From assembly GCF_017487405.1 (NCBI RefSeq), contig NZ_CP062222.1:3333001-3397000 (forward strand): DNA of 64,000 bases. Direction: 5' to 3'. The stretch's first letter is position 1; each line of letters opens with the position of its first letter. The translations under genes and the position numbers were made by a program. The stretch is from Brevundimonas goettingensis. GTDB lineage: Bacteria; Pseudomonadota; Alphaproteobacteria; Caulobacterales; Caulobacteraceae. Under the pieces are notes generated by a model. The model was not told the origin of the DNA, made no database searches, and saw nothing but the letters and a program-made list of their open reading frames with translations. This document shows positions 27,701 through 35,391 of this stretch, in pieces.

Positions 27701-29645
27701 CGGCAAGGACATCCAGTCCGAGCCCTTCACCGCCGTCGGCGTGGGCGACATGTCCGGCGACGTCTTCGGCAACGGCATGCTGCTGTCCAAGGCCACAAAA
27801 CTGGTCGCCGCCTTCGACCACCGCGATATCTTCATCGACCCGACGCCCGATCCGGCTGCGTCGTGGGAAGAGCGCAACCGCCTGTTCCAGCTGCCGCGCT
27901 CGTCCTGGCAGGACTATGACAAGGCGAAGATTTCGGACGGCGGCGGCGTCTTCTCGCGCGGCGCCAAGTCGATCCAGCTGACGCCCCAGATCAAGGCCCT
28001 CCTCGAGATCGCCGAGGACACGGTCGACCCCGTCACCCTGATGCGCGCCATCCTCAAGGCGCCCGCCGAACTCCTCTACCTCGGCGGCATCGGCACCTAT
28101 GTGAAGGCCTCGACCGAGACCGACGCGCAAGTGGGCGACAAGGGCACCGATGCGCTCCGCATCGACGCCGGCGAACTGCGGGTCAAGGTCGTGGGCGAGG
28201 GCGCCAACCTCGGCTTCACCCAGGCCGGCCGCATCGAATACGGCCGCAACGGCGGCCGCAGCAACACCGACGCCATCGACAACTCGGCCGGCGTCGACAC
28301 CTCCGACCACGAGGTCAACATCAAGATCCTGGTCGGGTCGGCGGTCACCAACGGCGTCCTGCCGGCCGACCAGCGCACGGCTCTCCTGGCCTCAATGACC
28401 GACGAGGTCGGCCTCAAGGTTCTGGTCCACAACTACGACCAGACCCTGGCCCTGACCCTGCAGCAGGCCGAAGGCGCAGGCGCCCTGGACGCCCAGCAAC
28501 GCTTCATGCAGGCGCTGACGGCGCGCGGCAAACTGGACCGCAAGGTCGAGGGCCTGCCCAACGACCTGCGCGTCAATGAGATGAAGGCCTCGGGCACGCC
28601 CCTGACCCGGCCCGAGCTCGCCGTCCTCATGGCCTATTCCAAGCTGGAACTGGCCGACGAGATCGTCGCCTCCTCCGCGCCCGAGGATCCCTTCTTCGAG
28701 GAGACCCTGGTCCGCTACTTCCCCGACGCCCTCGCGAAGTACGAGGACGAGATGAAGAGCCACAGGCTGCGCCGCGAGATCGTCGCCACCGTCCTCTGCA
28801 ACGAGATCGTCAATATGACGGGGCCGACCTTCCCGGACCGTCTGAAGGCCTCGGCCGAGGTCGATACCACCGCCCTCGTCATCGCCTTCGAGGCCGCGCG
28901 TCGCGTCTTCCGCCTCGACGAGGCCTGGGACGCGGTCAACGGTCTGGATCTCAAGATCCCGGCCGAGACCCAGACCGCCCTCTACACGGAAATCTCCACC
29001 GTCCTGCGCCGCCAGACCTTCTGGCTGGCCAAGCGGGCGGGCCGCGTGGGGACCACGGTCGACAGCCTGATCGCCGCCTACCGCCCCGCCGCCGACGCCC
29101 TGCGTCAGCAGGGCGGCGACGTCCTGTCGCGCTTCGAACAGGGTCTGCTCGACAAGCGTCTGCAGAAGTTCGCGGCCATGGGTGTGGGCGAGGATCTGGC
29201 GAAGACCATTGCCATGCTCCGTCCCCTCGTCGCCACCGCCGACATCGGCGATCTGGCCAGGGAAGCGGGCTGGGCCGAGCCGGCCATGGCCCGCCTCTAT
29301 CACCAGGTCGGCGCGGCCTTCGACTTCGACCGCCTGCGCGCGGCGGCCGGCGGCATCCAGTCGGGCGATCATTTCGACCGTCTGGCCGTGCGTCGCCTGA
29401 TCGAGGACCTGATGTCCGAACAGGTCGCCCTGACCCGCGCCGTGGCCCGGGCCTCCGACGCCTCGGTCGGCGCCTCGGAAGCGGCCGCCGAAGCCGCGGT
29501 CGACGCCTGGATCGGCCCGCGCAAGGCCGTGGTCGAGGGCGTCCGCGCCTCCGTCGACGAGATCGAGGGTTCCGGCTCCGGCTGGACCTTCGCCAAATTG
29601 ACCATCGCCAACGGCGCTATCCGCGCCGTCGCCGCCTCGGTCTGA
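24762..29645 (+). CDS. gdhZ: NAD-specific glutamate dehydrogenase, 180-kDa class
   Basis: Oxidatively deaminates glutamate to 2-oxoglutarate and ammonia with NAD; 1,627 residues, the size of the large bacterial class (GdhZ in Caulobacter). The N-terminal half contains ACT-like regulatory regions ([20 protein letters not shown] at about residues 102-121; [12 protein letters not shown]). The catalytic core is in the second half: [20 protein letters not shown], then [16 protein letters not shown] and [12 protein letters not shown], whose lysines bind glutamate, followed by [15 protein letters not shown] in the nucleotide-binding domain. The frame is intact throughout. In Caulobacter this enzyme also affects cell division; that role here is only inferred. 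Confidence 0.96.
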   Translation: [1627 protein letters not shown]

Positions 29646-29653
29646 TACCGTAC

Positions 29654-29692
29654 AAAAAATCGCCTCGGCAACGCGAAAGCGCTGCCGGGGCG
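29654..29692 (-). terminator. Intrinsic terminator facing the minus strand, after gdhZ
   Basis: Ten-bp arms (CGCCTCGGCA at 29661-29670 with TGCCGGGGCG at 29683-29692, one G-U pair) with an inner CGC-GAAA-GCG hairpin. The A-run 29654-29659 makes this a good terminator only when read on the minus strand. Neither neighbour is on that strand. It may still stop plus-strand transcription weakly. Confidence 0.6.
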
Positions 29693-29733
29693 GGTCCGGT
29701 TCACAGGTCCTAAAACCTTTTGGGATTACAACG

Positions 29734-31680
29734 GTGTTCATGGGAACCATGGCCACCGAACCGACCGCGCTGCCGGCGCTCAAGCCCGGCTATCTGTGGC
29801 GCGCCATGGAGCATTCGGCCATCGGCACCGCCCTGATCGCGCTCGACGGCGCCTTTCTGCGCGCCAATGCCTCGCTGCGCGCCTTCCTCGGCTATGAGGC
29901 CGACGAACTGGCCGGCCTGACATTCCAGACCCTGACCCATCCCGACGACCTCGGGGCCGACCTCGACCAGCTTCAGGCCCTGCTGGCCGGAACCTCGACC
30001 TCCTACCAGATGGACAAACGCTATCTCCGCAAGGACGGCGTCGTGGTCTGGGCCGAGCTGACCGTCGCCATCGTCCGCGACGACGACGGCGCCCCGATCT
30101 ACTTCATCTCCCACGTCCAGGACATCAGCGCGCGCAAGGCCGAGGAGACCGAGCGTCTGCGCCTCGCCGAACGCGCCAGCCTCGCCGCCAAGGCCGCCGA
30201 GATCGGCATCTTCGAATGGGACCTCGGCACCAACGCCCTCAGCTGGTCGCCGGAGATGTTCGCCCTCTACCACGTCGCCCCGCCGCCCGGCCCGCTCGAC
30301 TTCGCCTTCTTCGCCCGTAATCTGCATGAGGACGACGTCGGCCCGCTGGAAGCCGCGATCCAGAACGCTCTCGTCACCGACGTCATCGACACCGAATTCC
30401 GCATCCGCCGCCTCGACGGCGACATCCGCATCATCAAGGTTCTGGGCCGGGTCCACCGCAGCGCCGACGGCGCCCCCGAACGTCTGATCGGCGCCAACTG
30501 GGACGTCACCGCATCCCGTGTCCTCGCCCAGCAGGCCGAGGCCGCCAGCCAGGCCAAGTCCCAGTTCCTCGCGGTCATGAGCCACGAGATTCGCACCCCG
30601 ATGAACGGCATCCTCGGCATGGCCCAGGCCATGGCCGCCGATCCCCTGCCCGAGGCCCAGCGCGCCCGGCTGGAGATCATCTCGGAATCGGGCGAGGCTC
30701 TGCTGGCCATCCTCAACGACATTCTCGACCTGTCCAAGGTCGAGGCCGGCAAGCTGGAGCTGGAGGTCGTGCCCTTCGACCTCGGCCATCTGCTGACCAG
30801 CCTCAGCTCCACCTTCGCCGCCACCGCGGGCGACCGCGGACTGCGTCTCGACGTCGACTTGGGCACGGCCGCGGGCGTCTATCAGGGCGATCCGACCCGC
30901 CTGCGCCAGATCCTGTCCAACCTCGTCTCCAACGCCCTGAAATTCACCGCCGAGGGCGGCGTCAGTCTCAAGGCTCGCCGCGCCGGCGAGGTCCTGACCA
31001 TCGAGGTCATAGACACCGGCTCCGGCATGGACGCCGAGGTCCTGGGCCGCATCTTCACCCCCTTCGCCCAGGCCGACAGTTCGACCACCCGGCGCTTCGG
31101 CGGCACGGGGCTGGGCCTGTCGATCGTGCGCGAGCTGGCCGTGCGGATGGGCGGCGACGTCTCGGTGACCTCCCGCCCCGGCGTCGGCTCCCGCTTCGCC
31201 GTCACCCTGCCCCTGCCCTTCGTCGGCGAGGCCGAAGCGGTCGCCAAGGCGGCCGAGGGCGACGACGTCCCCCTGCCGGCCCTGCGCGTCCTCGCCGCCG
31301 AGGACAACGCCACCAACCAGCTGGTCCTGCGCACCCTTCTGGGCCAGCTCGGCGTCGATGTGGTGCTGGTCGACGACGGTCAGGCCGCCGTCGAGGCCTG
31401 GCGTTCGGAAAGCTGGGACCTGATCCTCATGGATGTCCAGATGCCGGTGATGGACGGTTTCGCCGCCACCCGCGCCATTCGCGAGATCGAACGCCGCGAG
31501 GCGCTCGCCGCCACCCCGATCATCGCCCTGACCGCCAACGCCATGTCGCACCATATCGAGGCCTGCCTCGAGGCCGGCATGACCCGCCTCCTGCCCAAGC
31601 CCATCGACGTGCGCCAGCTGGCCGGCGCCCTCGCCGAGATCGCCGAAAGCCTCGACGCCTCGGAAGCCGCCGCGGCCTAG
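29734..31680 (+). CDS. Hybrid sensor histidine kinase (PAS-PAS-HisKA-HATPase-REC)
   Basis: A 648-residue soluble hybrid kinase. First PAS at about residues 20-135 (YLWRAMEHSAIGTALIALDG to FISHVQDISARKAEE), second PAS at about 150-262, HisKA with phospho-acceptor His284 (SHEIRTPMNGIL), ATPase with NLVSNALKFT, DTGSGMD and GGTGLGLSIV, and a C-terminal receiver at about 520-640 with the acceptor Asp567 in LILMDVQMPVMDG. A phosphotransfer partner would be needed to pass the signal on. Several starts are possible: GTG at 29734 with GGGA upstream, or in-frame ATGs two and five codons later. It lies about 90 bp after gdhZ, a spacing that leaves co-regulation open. Confidence 0.9.
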   Translation: MFMGTMATEPTALPALKPGYLWRAMEHSAIGTALIALDGAFLRANASLRAFLGYEADELAGLTFQTLTHPDDLGADLDQLQALLAGTSTSYQMDKRYLRKDGVVVWAELTVAIVRDDDGAPIYFISHVQDISARKAEETERLRLAERASLAAKAAEIGIFEWDLGTNALSWSPEMFALYHVAPPPGPLDFAFFARNLHEDDVGPLEAAIQNALVTDVIDTEFRIRRLDGDIRIIKVLGRVHRSADGAPERLIGANWDVTASRVLAQQAEAASQAKSQFLAVMSHEIRTPMNGILGMAQAMAADPLPEAQRARLEIISESGEALLAILNDILDLSKVEAGKLELEVVPFDLGHLLTSLSSTFAATAGDRGLRLDVDLGTAAGVYQGDPTRLRQILSNLVSNALKFTAEGGVSLKARRAGEVLTIEVIDTGSGMDAEVLGRIFTPFAQADSSTTRRFGGTGLGLSIVRELAVRMGGDVSVTSRPGVGSRFAVTLPLPFVGEAEAVAKAAEGDDVPLPALRVLAAEDNATNQLVLRTLLGQLGVDVVLVDDGQAAVEAWRSESWDLILMDVQMPVMDGFAATRAIREIERREALAATPIIALTANAMSHHIEACLEAGMTRLLPKPIDVRQLAGALAEIAESLDASEAAAA

Positions 31681-32960
31681 AGGGCTGCGATCTCCGGCAG
31701 GGCCCAGCCCTCTTCCACTCCCGCCCCCCTGAACCGGAACACGGCGAACCAGGCCCGCCCCGGCGTCGTCGGGATCCAGTTCGACCTCGGCGCATCCGCC
31801 GGCGGCTGGGGCGAGAAGATCAGCGCCACCGACCCGTCCGCCTGCCGCGCCAGTGCGTCGTCCGACCCCCGTCCGACGAGGTCCCAGGGGGTGTCGATGA
31901 AGCCCCGCGTCTCCACGTCATAGAGGGTCACGGACCAGCCCTCCGCCGGAAGCCCCGCCGGCCCCATCGAGGACCCCATCGCCGGCACGCTGAACCCCCA
32001 GGCCCGCCCGCCGTCGAACCATTGGCCATGGGCGTCGCGCCAGGCGGTCAGCCGCCCCTCCTCCGGCGCCGGACTTTGGGGGAGCACCCGATCCCCGTCG
32101 CGAGCTCCCGCCGCCAGCCGGTCCCCCTGCCGCCTCGGCGAGCGCCATCCGCGCGCCCAGCCGCGCCCCCGCCTCCAGCGCCCGCGTCTGATCGGCGTCC
32201 GGCTCGAACGGCCGCCCCTTCTCCAGACCCAGCGGCGTCAGCAGGGCCGTCAGCGCCGGGTCCTCGGGCTCGACCTGCAGCACGGTGTTCAGCCGCCGCC
32301 AGAAGGCCATGCCGGTCGGCGGCGTCCCGCTCCACGGCCGCCCCTCCGGCCGGACGACCCGCGTCGGCCGCGGCGCCGCCGCCTGCCGCGCCGGATAGAT
32401 GCGGCAGGCCTTCGTCACCCGCTCCCGCTCGGCCGCGTCGGGCGCGCGATGCGAAAAGTCAGCGCCAGGTTGAAGGTCGGCGACCGCACCAGAAAGTCCC
32501 AGCCGATCCCTTCCGGCGGCGCCTGCCCCGGCCCCAGCACCAGATAGCGCCCGCCCCGGCCCCGGTCCGGGCCGCCCATCCCCACCGCCCCGATCGCCCG
32601 TCCGCGGAAGTCGACGAACTCTCCGGCCGTCCCTCCCCCGGCTGGAAAGTCCACCGCCACCGGCCCGGTCCGCGCCGTGTTCACGAACCCCGCCGCACAG
32701 GGCGCCGCGTCGGCCCCCATCAGACCGAGTTTGTCGCGCACCGACCGGTATTTGACGATGTCGCCGTCGCGTGCCCCGAACACCGTCTCATGCTGGTTCT
32801 GCCACTGCGCCCAGGCCACCGTCGGCAGCGCCAGGAGCCAGGCTTGACAGGCCCGCTGCACATCCCGCTCCTCCAGAAGGGTCGCGATGACCGCCGCATC
32901 CGGCAGACCCGGCCTCTCCTCCTCGGCACGCACGGCATGAAAAACGCGACAGGACATCAC
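31678..32960 (-). pseudogene. Decayed DUF1254/DUF1214 protein gene
   Basis: Three minus-strand frames together spell one family member. Frame 1 (32960 to 32415) carries DUF1254: ACQAWLLALPTVAWAQWQNQ, VFGARDGDIVKYRSVRD and RYLVLGPGQ. Near 32440 the frame shifts by one base: read in the next frame, PDAAERERVTKACRIYPARQ restores the family sequence down to about 32120. A second shift follows, and DUF1214 resumes at about 32087 to 31678 with GQWFDGGRAWGF, VTLYDVETRGFIDTPWDL and SNWIPTTPGRAWFAVFRF. About 60 residues expected between the domains are missing, and no signal peptide is visible. The intact protein would be exported. Confidence 0.8.
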
Positions 32961-33071
32961 TGGACCCGGGTACGGTAAGGTTTACGCCTCCACCTTGACC
33001 GTCCGCCGCGCCAAGAGCCGTCAGGGAAAACCCCGACAAAACAGTATTTTCAACAGACTTGACCATATCTT

Positions 33072-33086
33072 CCCCACGCAGTGGGG
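33072..33086. repeat. Short CCCCAC palindrome beside the vWA gene
   Basis: CCCCAC-GCA-GTGGGG just downstream of the vWA stop codon. It matches the GGGGAGG palindrome family repeated at 34378 and 34832. There is no T-run on the minus strand. Confidence 0.5.
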
Positions 33087-33090
33087 AGGA

Positions 33091-34233
33091 TCAGCGCACC
33101 GCCTCCGCCGCCGAATCGATATCCCGCTTCGCCGCCGCCTCGGCCCCGGTCAGACGGGCCCGATAGGCCGCCAGCCGCGCCCGCATCGCATCGTGGCGCG
33201 CCTTCAGCAGGGCCTTGGCCTCCTCCTTGAACGACACGGGCCGTCCCGCCGTCTCCCGATCCGTCAGGTCGATGATCATCGCCGTCTCCTCGTCGGTGGC
33301 CATGATCGAGATACAGGTGTCGGCGTCGGTGACGGCGAGGCTGGTCGCCACATTGTTGTCGGTCGTGGTGATACTGGTCGCGACCTCATTGTCCGTCTGA
33401 CGGATCGATTCCTTCACCTCGGCCGTCACCCGCGCCAGCTCGGCTTCGTTGGACAGGTTGACGAAGCCGCCGCCCCCGGCCCGCGCCACCGCCGCCAGTT
33501 TCGCCGCCTCGCCCGACGGCAGGTTGAAGCCGATCACATTGACGATCGCCCGGGTCCGGCCGCCGTTGATCCGCCGCGCCACCGCGACCGGATCGCCGCC
33601 GCAGGTCTCCTCCCCGTCCGACACCACATAGATGACCTGCTCGCCGGGCGTGGCTGAGGCCGCCAGCAGGGCCTCGGCCCGGTCCAGCCCGGCGGCCAGA
33701 GGCGTCCAGCCGACCGCCCGCACCTGCCCCAGGGCCGAGCGCAACGGCCCCCGGTCCGCCGACATCGGCGCCAGCACGTCAATGGCCGAACAGGACGCCG
33801 CCTTGCCGTCCGCCCGATTGTTCCCCTCCTGACCGAAGACCAGCAGCGAGGTCTGCACCGAGGCGGGCAATCCCTCGACAAACCCGAGCGCCGCCTCCCG
33901 CGCCAGTTCCAGCTTGGTCCGGCCGCCCATCCGACCGGCCATCGAACCGGACCCGTCGATCATCACGATCACCCGCGTCGGCGCGACCCGGGGACCCAGG
34001 CCGCCGGGGCGGCCTTTCAGCTCCGGCTGTCTCAGCCCCACCTCCCGGAAACAGGTCGCCGGATCCTTCGTCGTGAACCCCGCCACATAGGCCCGCGCCG
34101 CCGCCGATCCGCCCTCCAGATGGATCGCATCCTCGTCGGCGGCCTTCCGCTCGCACCCGCCCAGCGCCAGGACGAGGGAAAGCGCGGACCCACAGGCCGC
34201 CCATTTGAGACCCGAAACCGCCGTCATGGCCAT
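33091..34233 (-). CDS. vWA domain lipoprotein with five 11-residue repeats
   Basis: A 380-residue protein. The N-terminus ends in a lipobox (LVLALGGC, Cys27), so it is lipid-anchored in the envelope. A von Willebrand A domain fills residues about 85-265 with a metal-ion site DGSGS (Asp93, Ser95, Ser97) and VVSDGEET near 203-210. Residues 280-334 are five back-to-back 11-residue units, each starting TD (TDNEVATSITT, TDNNVATSLAV, TDADTCISIMA, TDEETAMIIDL, TDRETAGRPVS). A basic helical tail follows. A GAGGGA ribosome site precedes the ATG at 34231-34233; ATG 34227 is an alternative. Partner and function are unknown; related vWA proteins bind other envelope proteins in a metal-dependent way. Confidence 0.85.
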   Translation of the reverse strand: MAMTAVSGLKWAACGSALSLVLALGGCERKAADEDAIHLEGGSAAARAYVAGFTTKDPATCFREVGLRQPELKGRPGGLGPRVAPTRVIVMIDGSGSMAGRMGGRTKLELAREAALGFVEGLPASVQTSLLVFGQEGNNRADGKAASCSAIDVLAPMSADRGPLRSALGQVRAVGWTPLAAGLDRAEALLAASATPGEQVIYVVSDGEETCGGDPVAVARRINGGRTRAIVNVIGFNLPSGEAAKLAAVARAGGGGFVNLSNEAELARVTAEVKESIRQTDNEVATSITTTDNNVATSLAVTDADTCISIMATDEETAMIIDLTDRETAGRPVSFKEEAKALLKARHDAMRARLAAYRARLTGAEAAAKRDIDSAAEAVR

Positions 34234-34330
34234 GTCGTCCCTCGCCCGGATACCGGCGCCTCACCGCGCGCCCGCGACGGCCAGAAAACGAACCAGACGA
34301 CCGGGGGTTGCACGTCCGCCACCCCACCCC

Positions 34331-34359
34331 GTCATCCTCGGGCTCGTCCCGAGGATGAC
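34331..34359. repeat. Single-arm hairpin of the MITE-like family (copy E)
   Basis: GTCATCCTCGGG and its complement flank a CTCGT loop: one terminal arm folded on itself, without core or second arm. It is either a minimal unit or a remnant. Confidence 0.75.
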
Positions 34360-34377
34360 AGATTCAAAATCGACAAT

Positions 34378-34433
34378 CCTCCCCCATCGGGGGAGGTGGC
34401 TCCGAGCCCTCGCGAGGAGACGGAGGGGGCCAA
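34378..34433. repeat. GGGGAGG-type palindrome cluster
   Basis: CCTCCCCC-ATC-GGGGGAGG at 34378-34396, followed by TGGCTCCGAGCC, CTCGCGAG and GGAGGGGGCCAACCCCA. Same family as 34832-34950. Confidence 0.65.
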
Positions 34434-34455
34434 CCCCACACACCTCACCCCACCC

Positions 34456-34589
34456 CCGTCATCCTCGGGCTCGTCCCGAGGACCCATGGCAAGGTTCGGC
34501 AGGACAGCGCCGCACCAAGACTCAGCCCGCAACCTCCCCGTCCGATGGCGCGGGCCGATGGGTCCTCGGGACAAGCCCGGGGATGACGG
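34456..34589. repeat. MITE-like palindromic element, copy F
   Basis: Both terminal arms are present (left CCGTCATCCTCGGGCTCGTC; right arm with GGGGATGACG). The core is diverged from copies A, C and D but keeps a GGCAGGACAG stretch. It immediately precedes the truncated HdeD-like reading frame. Confidence 0.8.
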
Positions 34590-34608
34590 ATTTTGAAATC
34601 AACGATCG

Positions 34609-34821
34609 GTCCTCACCGGCCTGCGCCGCTGGAAGACCGCCGGCGCCCAATGGGCCATGATCCTCTCCGGCGCCCAGTCCATCCTCGCCGGCGTCTTCTT
34701 CACGATCATGTCCCGCGGCCCCGCCGACCTCTCCATAGCCACCGTCGCCGGCTACGCCGGCTTCGGCGCCTTCTACTTCCTCGTCTCGGCGGTGTGGCTG
34801 ACACTGAAGCGGGCGAAGTAG
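34609..34821 (+). pseudogene. 3' remnant of a HdeD/DUF308-like membrane protein
   Basis: A 70-residue open stretch ending at a TAG (34819-34821). It reads GLRRWKTAGAQWAMILSGAQ, then a membrane helix, MSRGPADLSIATVAGYAGFG, a second helix and VWLTLKRAK. This matches the last two helices of the HdeD/DUF308 acid-resistance membrane family (about 190 residues and six helices when whole). No start codon or ribosome site lies upstream; instead the element copy F ends 20 bp before. An ATG inside (about 34660) could give a 54-residue peptide, but I regard the sequence as a fragment. Confidence 0.55.
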
Positions 34822-34831
34822 CCGCCACGTC

Positions 34832-34950
34832 TCCTCCCCATCTCCGATGGGGAGGGGGACCGCATATCCTCCCCACCTCGTGGGGAGGGGGACCGCGAAG
34901 CGGTGGAGGGGCTGATCGCGCAGGGATCAGTGCGGTGGAGGGGTCCAACC
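34832..34950. repeat. GGGGAGG-type palindromes, two further units
   Basis: Unit one is CCTCCCCATCTCCGATGGGGAGG near 34832-34855; unit two is CCTCCCCAC-CTC-GTGGGGAGG near 34868-34888, followed by ACCGCGAAGCGGT and TGGAGGGG repeated, ending GGTCCAACCCCA. No coding sequence. Confidence 0.65.
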
Positions 34951-34978
34951 CCAGACACCGGATCCGGAGCACGCAGGC

Positions 34979-35389
34979 TCAGCCGTCTTGTTCGGCCTCT
35001 TGGAAGGCCACGGTTTTGGCGAAGTGGAAGCGCTCTTCCGGACCGCTGTACGTGACGTGATACGGTGCCAGGAAAGATCGGCCAATCAAGACGCGGTTTG
35101 TCTCGCTCTTCATGGCCATCCCATGAAGCTCGACCCAATCCCGAAAATCGAGTTCGGGAATGGAGAGTTCACCCGCAAAGACGGTGGCTTGTACTTCGGA
35201 GCCATCCGCAACGATCATAGTTTTAAGGTTGGTGGGCGTCAGCCCCAACCTGATCGGGATCCGCTTGTCGATGCAGATGACCGAAGCGCCGGTATCGATT
35301 ATCCCGACAAGAGCTTGCTCTTCGCTCCCATTCGCACCGAACAAGGTCATGTCGATCAGGGGTCCGGTGACCCACGAACCAAAAGCCAC
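34979..35389 (-). CDS. Retropepsin-like aspartic protease
   Basis: A 136-residue protein with the retropepsin active-site signature GIIDTGASVICID at about residues 28-40; the Asp of DTGAS is catalytic in a homodimer. VLIGRSFLAPYHVTYSG at about 99-115 is the usual hydrophobic-hydrophobic-Gly flap partner region. It has no signal peptide or anchor. The start is a GTG (35387-35389) two bases after the stop of the small upstream gene, so the two are translationally coupled. Base composition is less GC-rich than the window. Substrate is unknown; similar small proteases occur widely as orphan cytoplasmic enzymes. Confidence 0.8.
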   Translation of the reverse strand: MAFGSWVTGPLIDMTLFGANGSEEQALVGIIDTGASVICIDKRIPIRLGLTPTNLKTMIVADGSEVQATVFAGELSIPELDFRDWVELHGMAMKSETNRVLIGRSFLAPYHVTYSGPEERFHFAKTVAFQEAEQDG

Positions 35390-35391
35390 GG

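Noticed and set aside
24699..28310. A 1,203-codon open frame antisense to glutamate dehydrogenase
   Set aside because: It mirrors the third-position GC of gdhZ; product is a run of Gly/Val/Asp with no domain.
34593..35060. A 155-codon frame across the HdeD remnant and GGGGAGG palindromes
   Set aside because: It is Arg/Pro rich and includes repeat sequence; the alternate frame carries the membrane-protein match.
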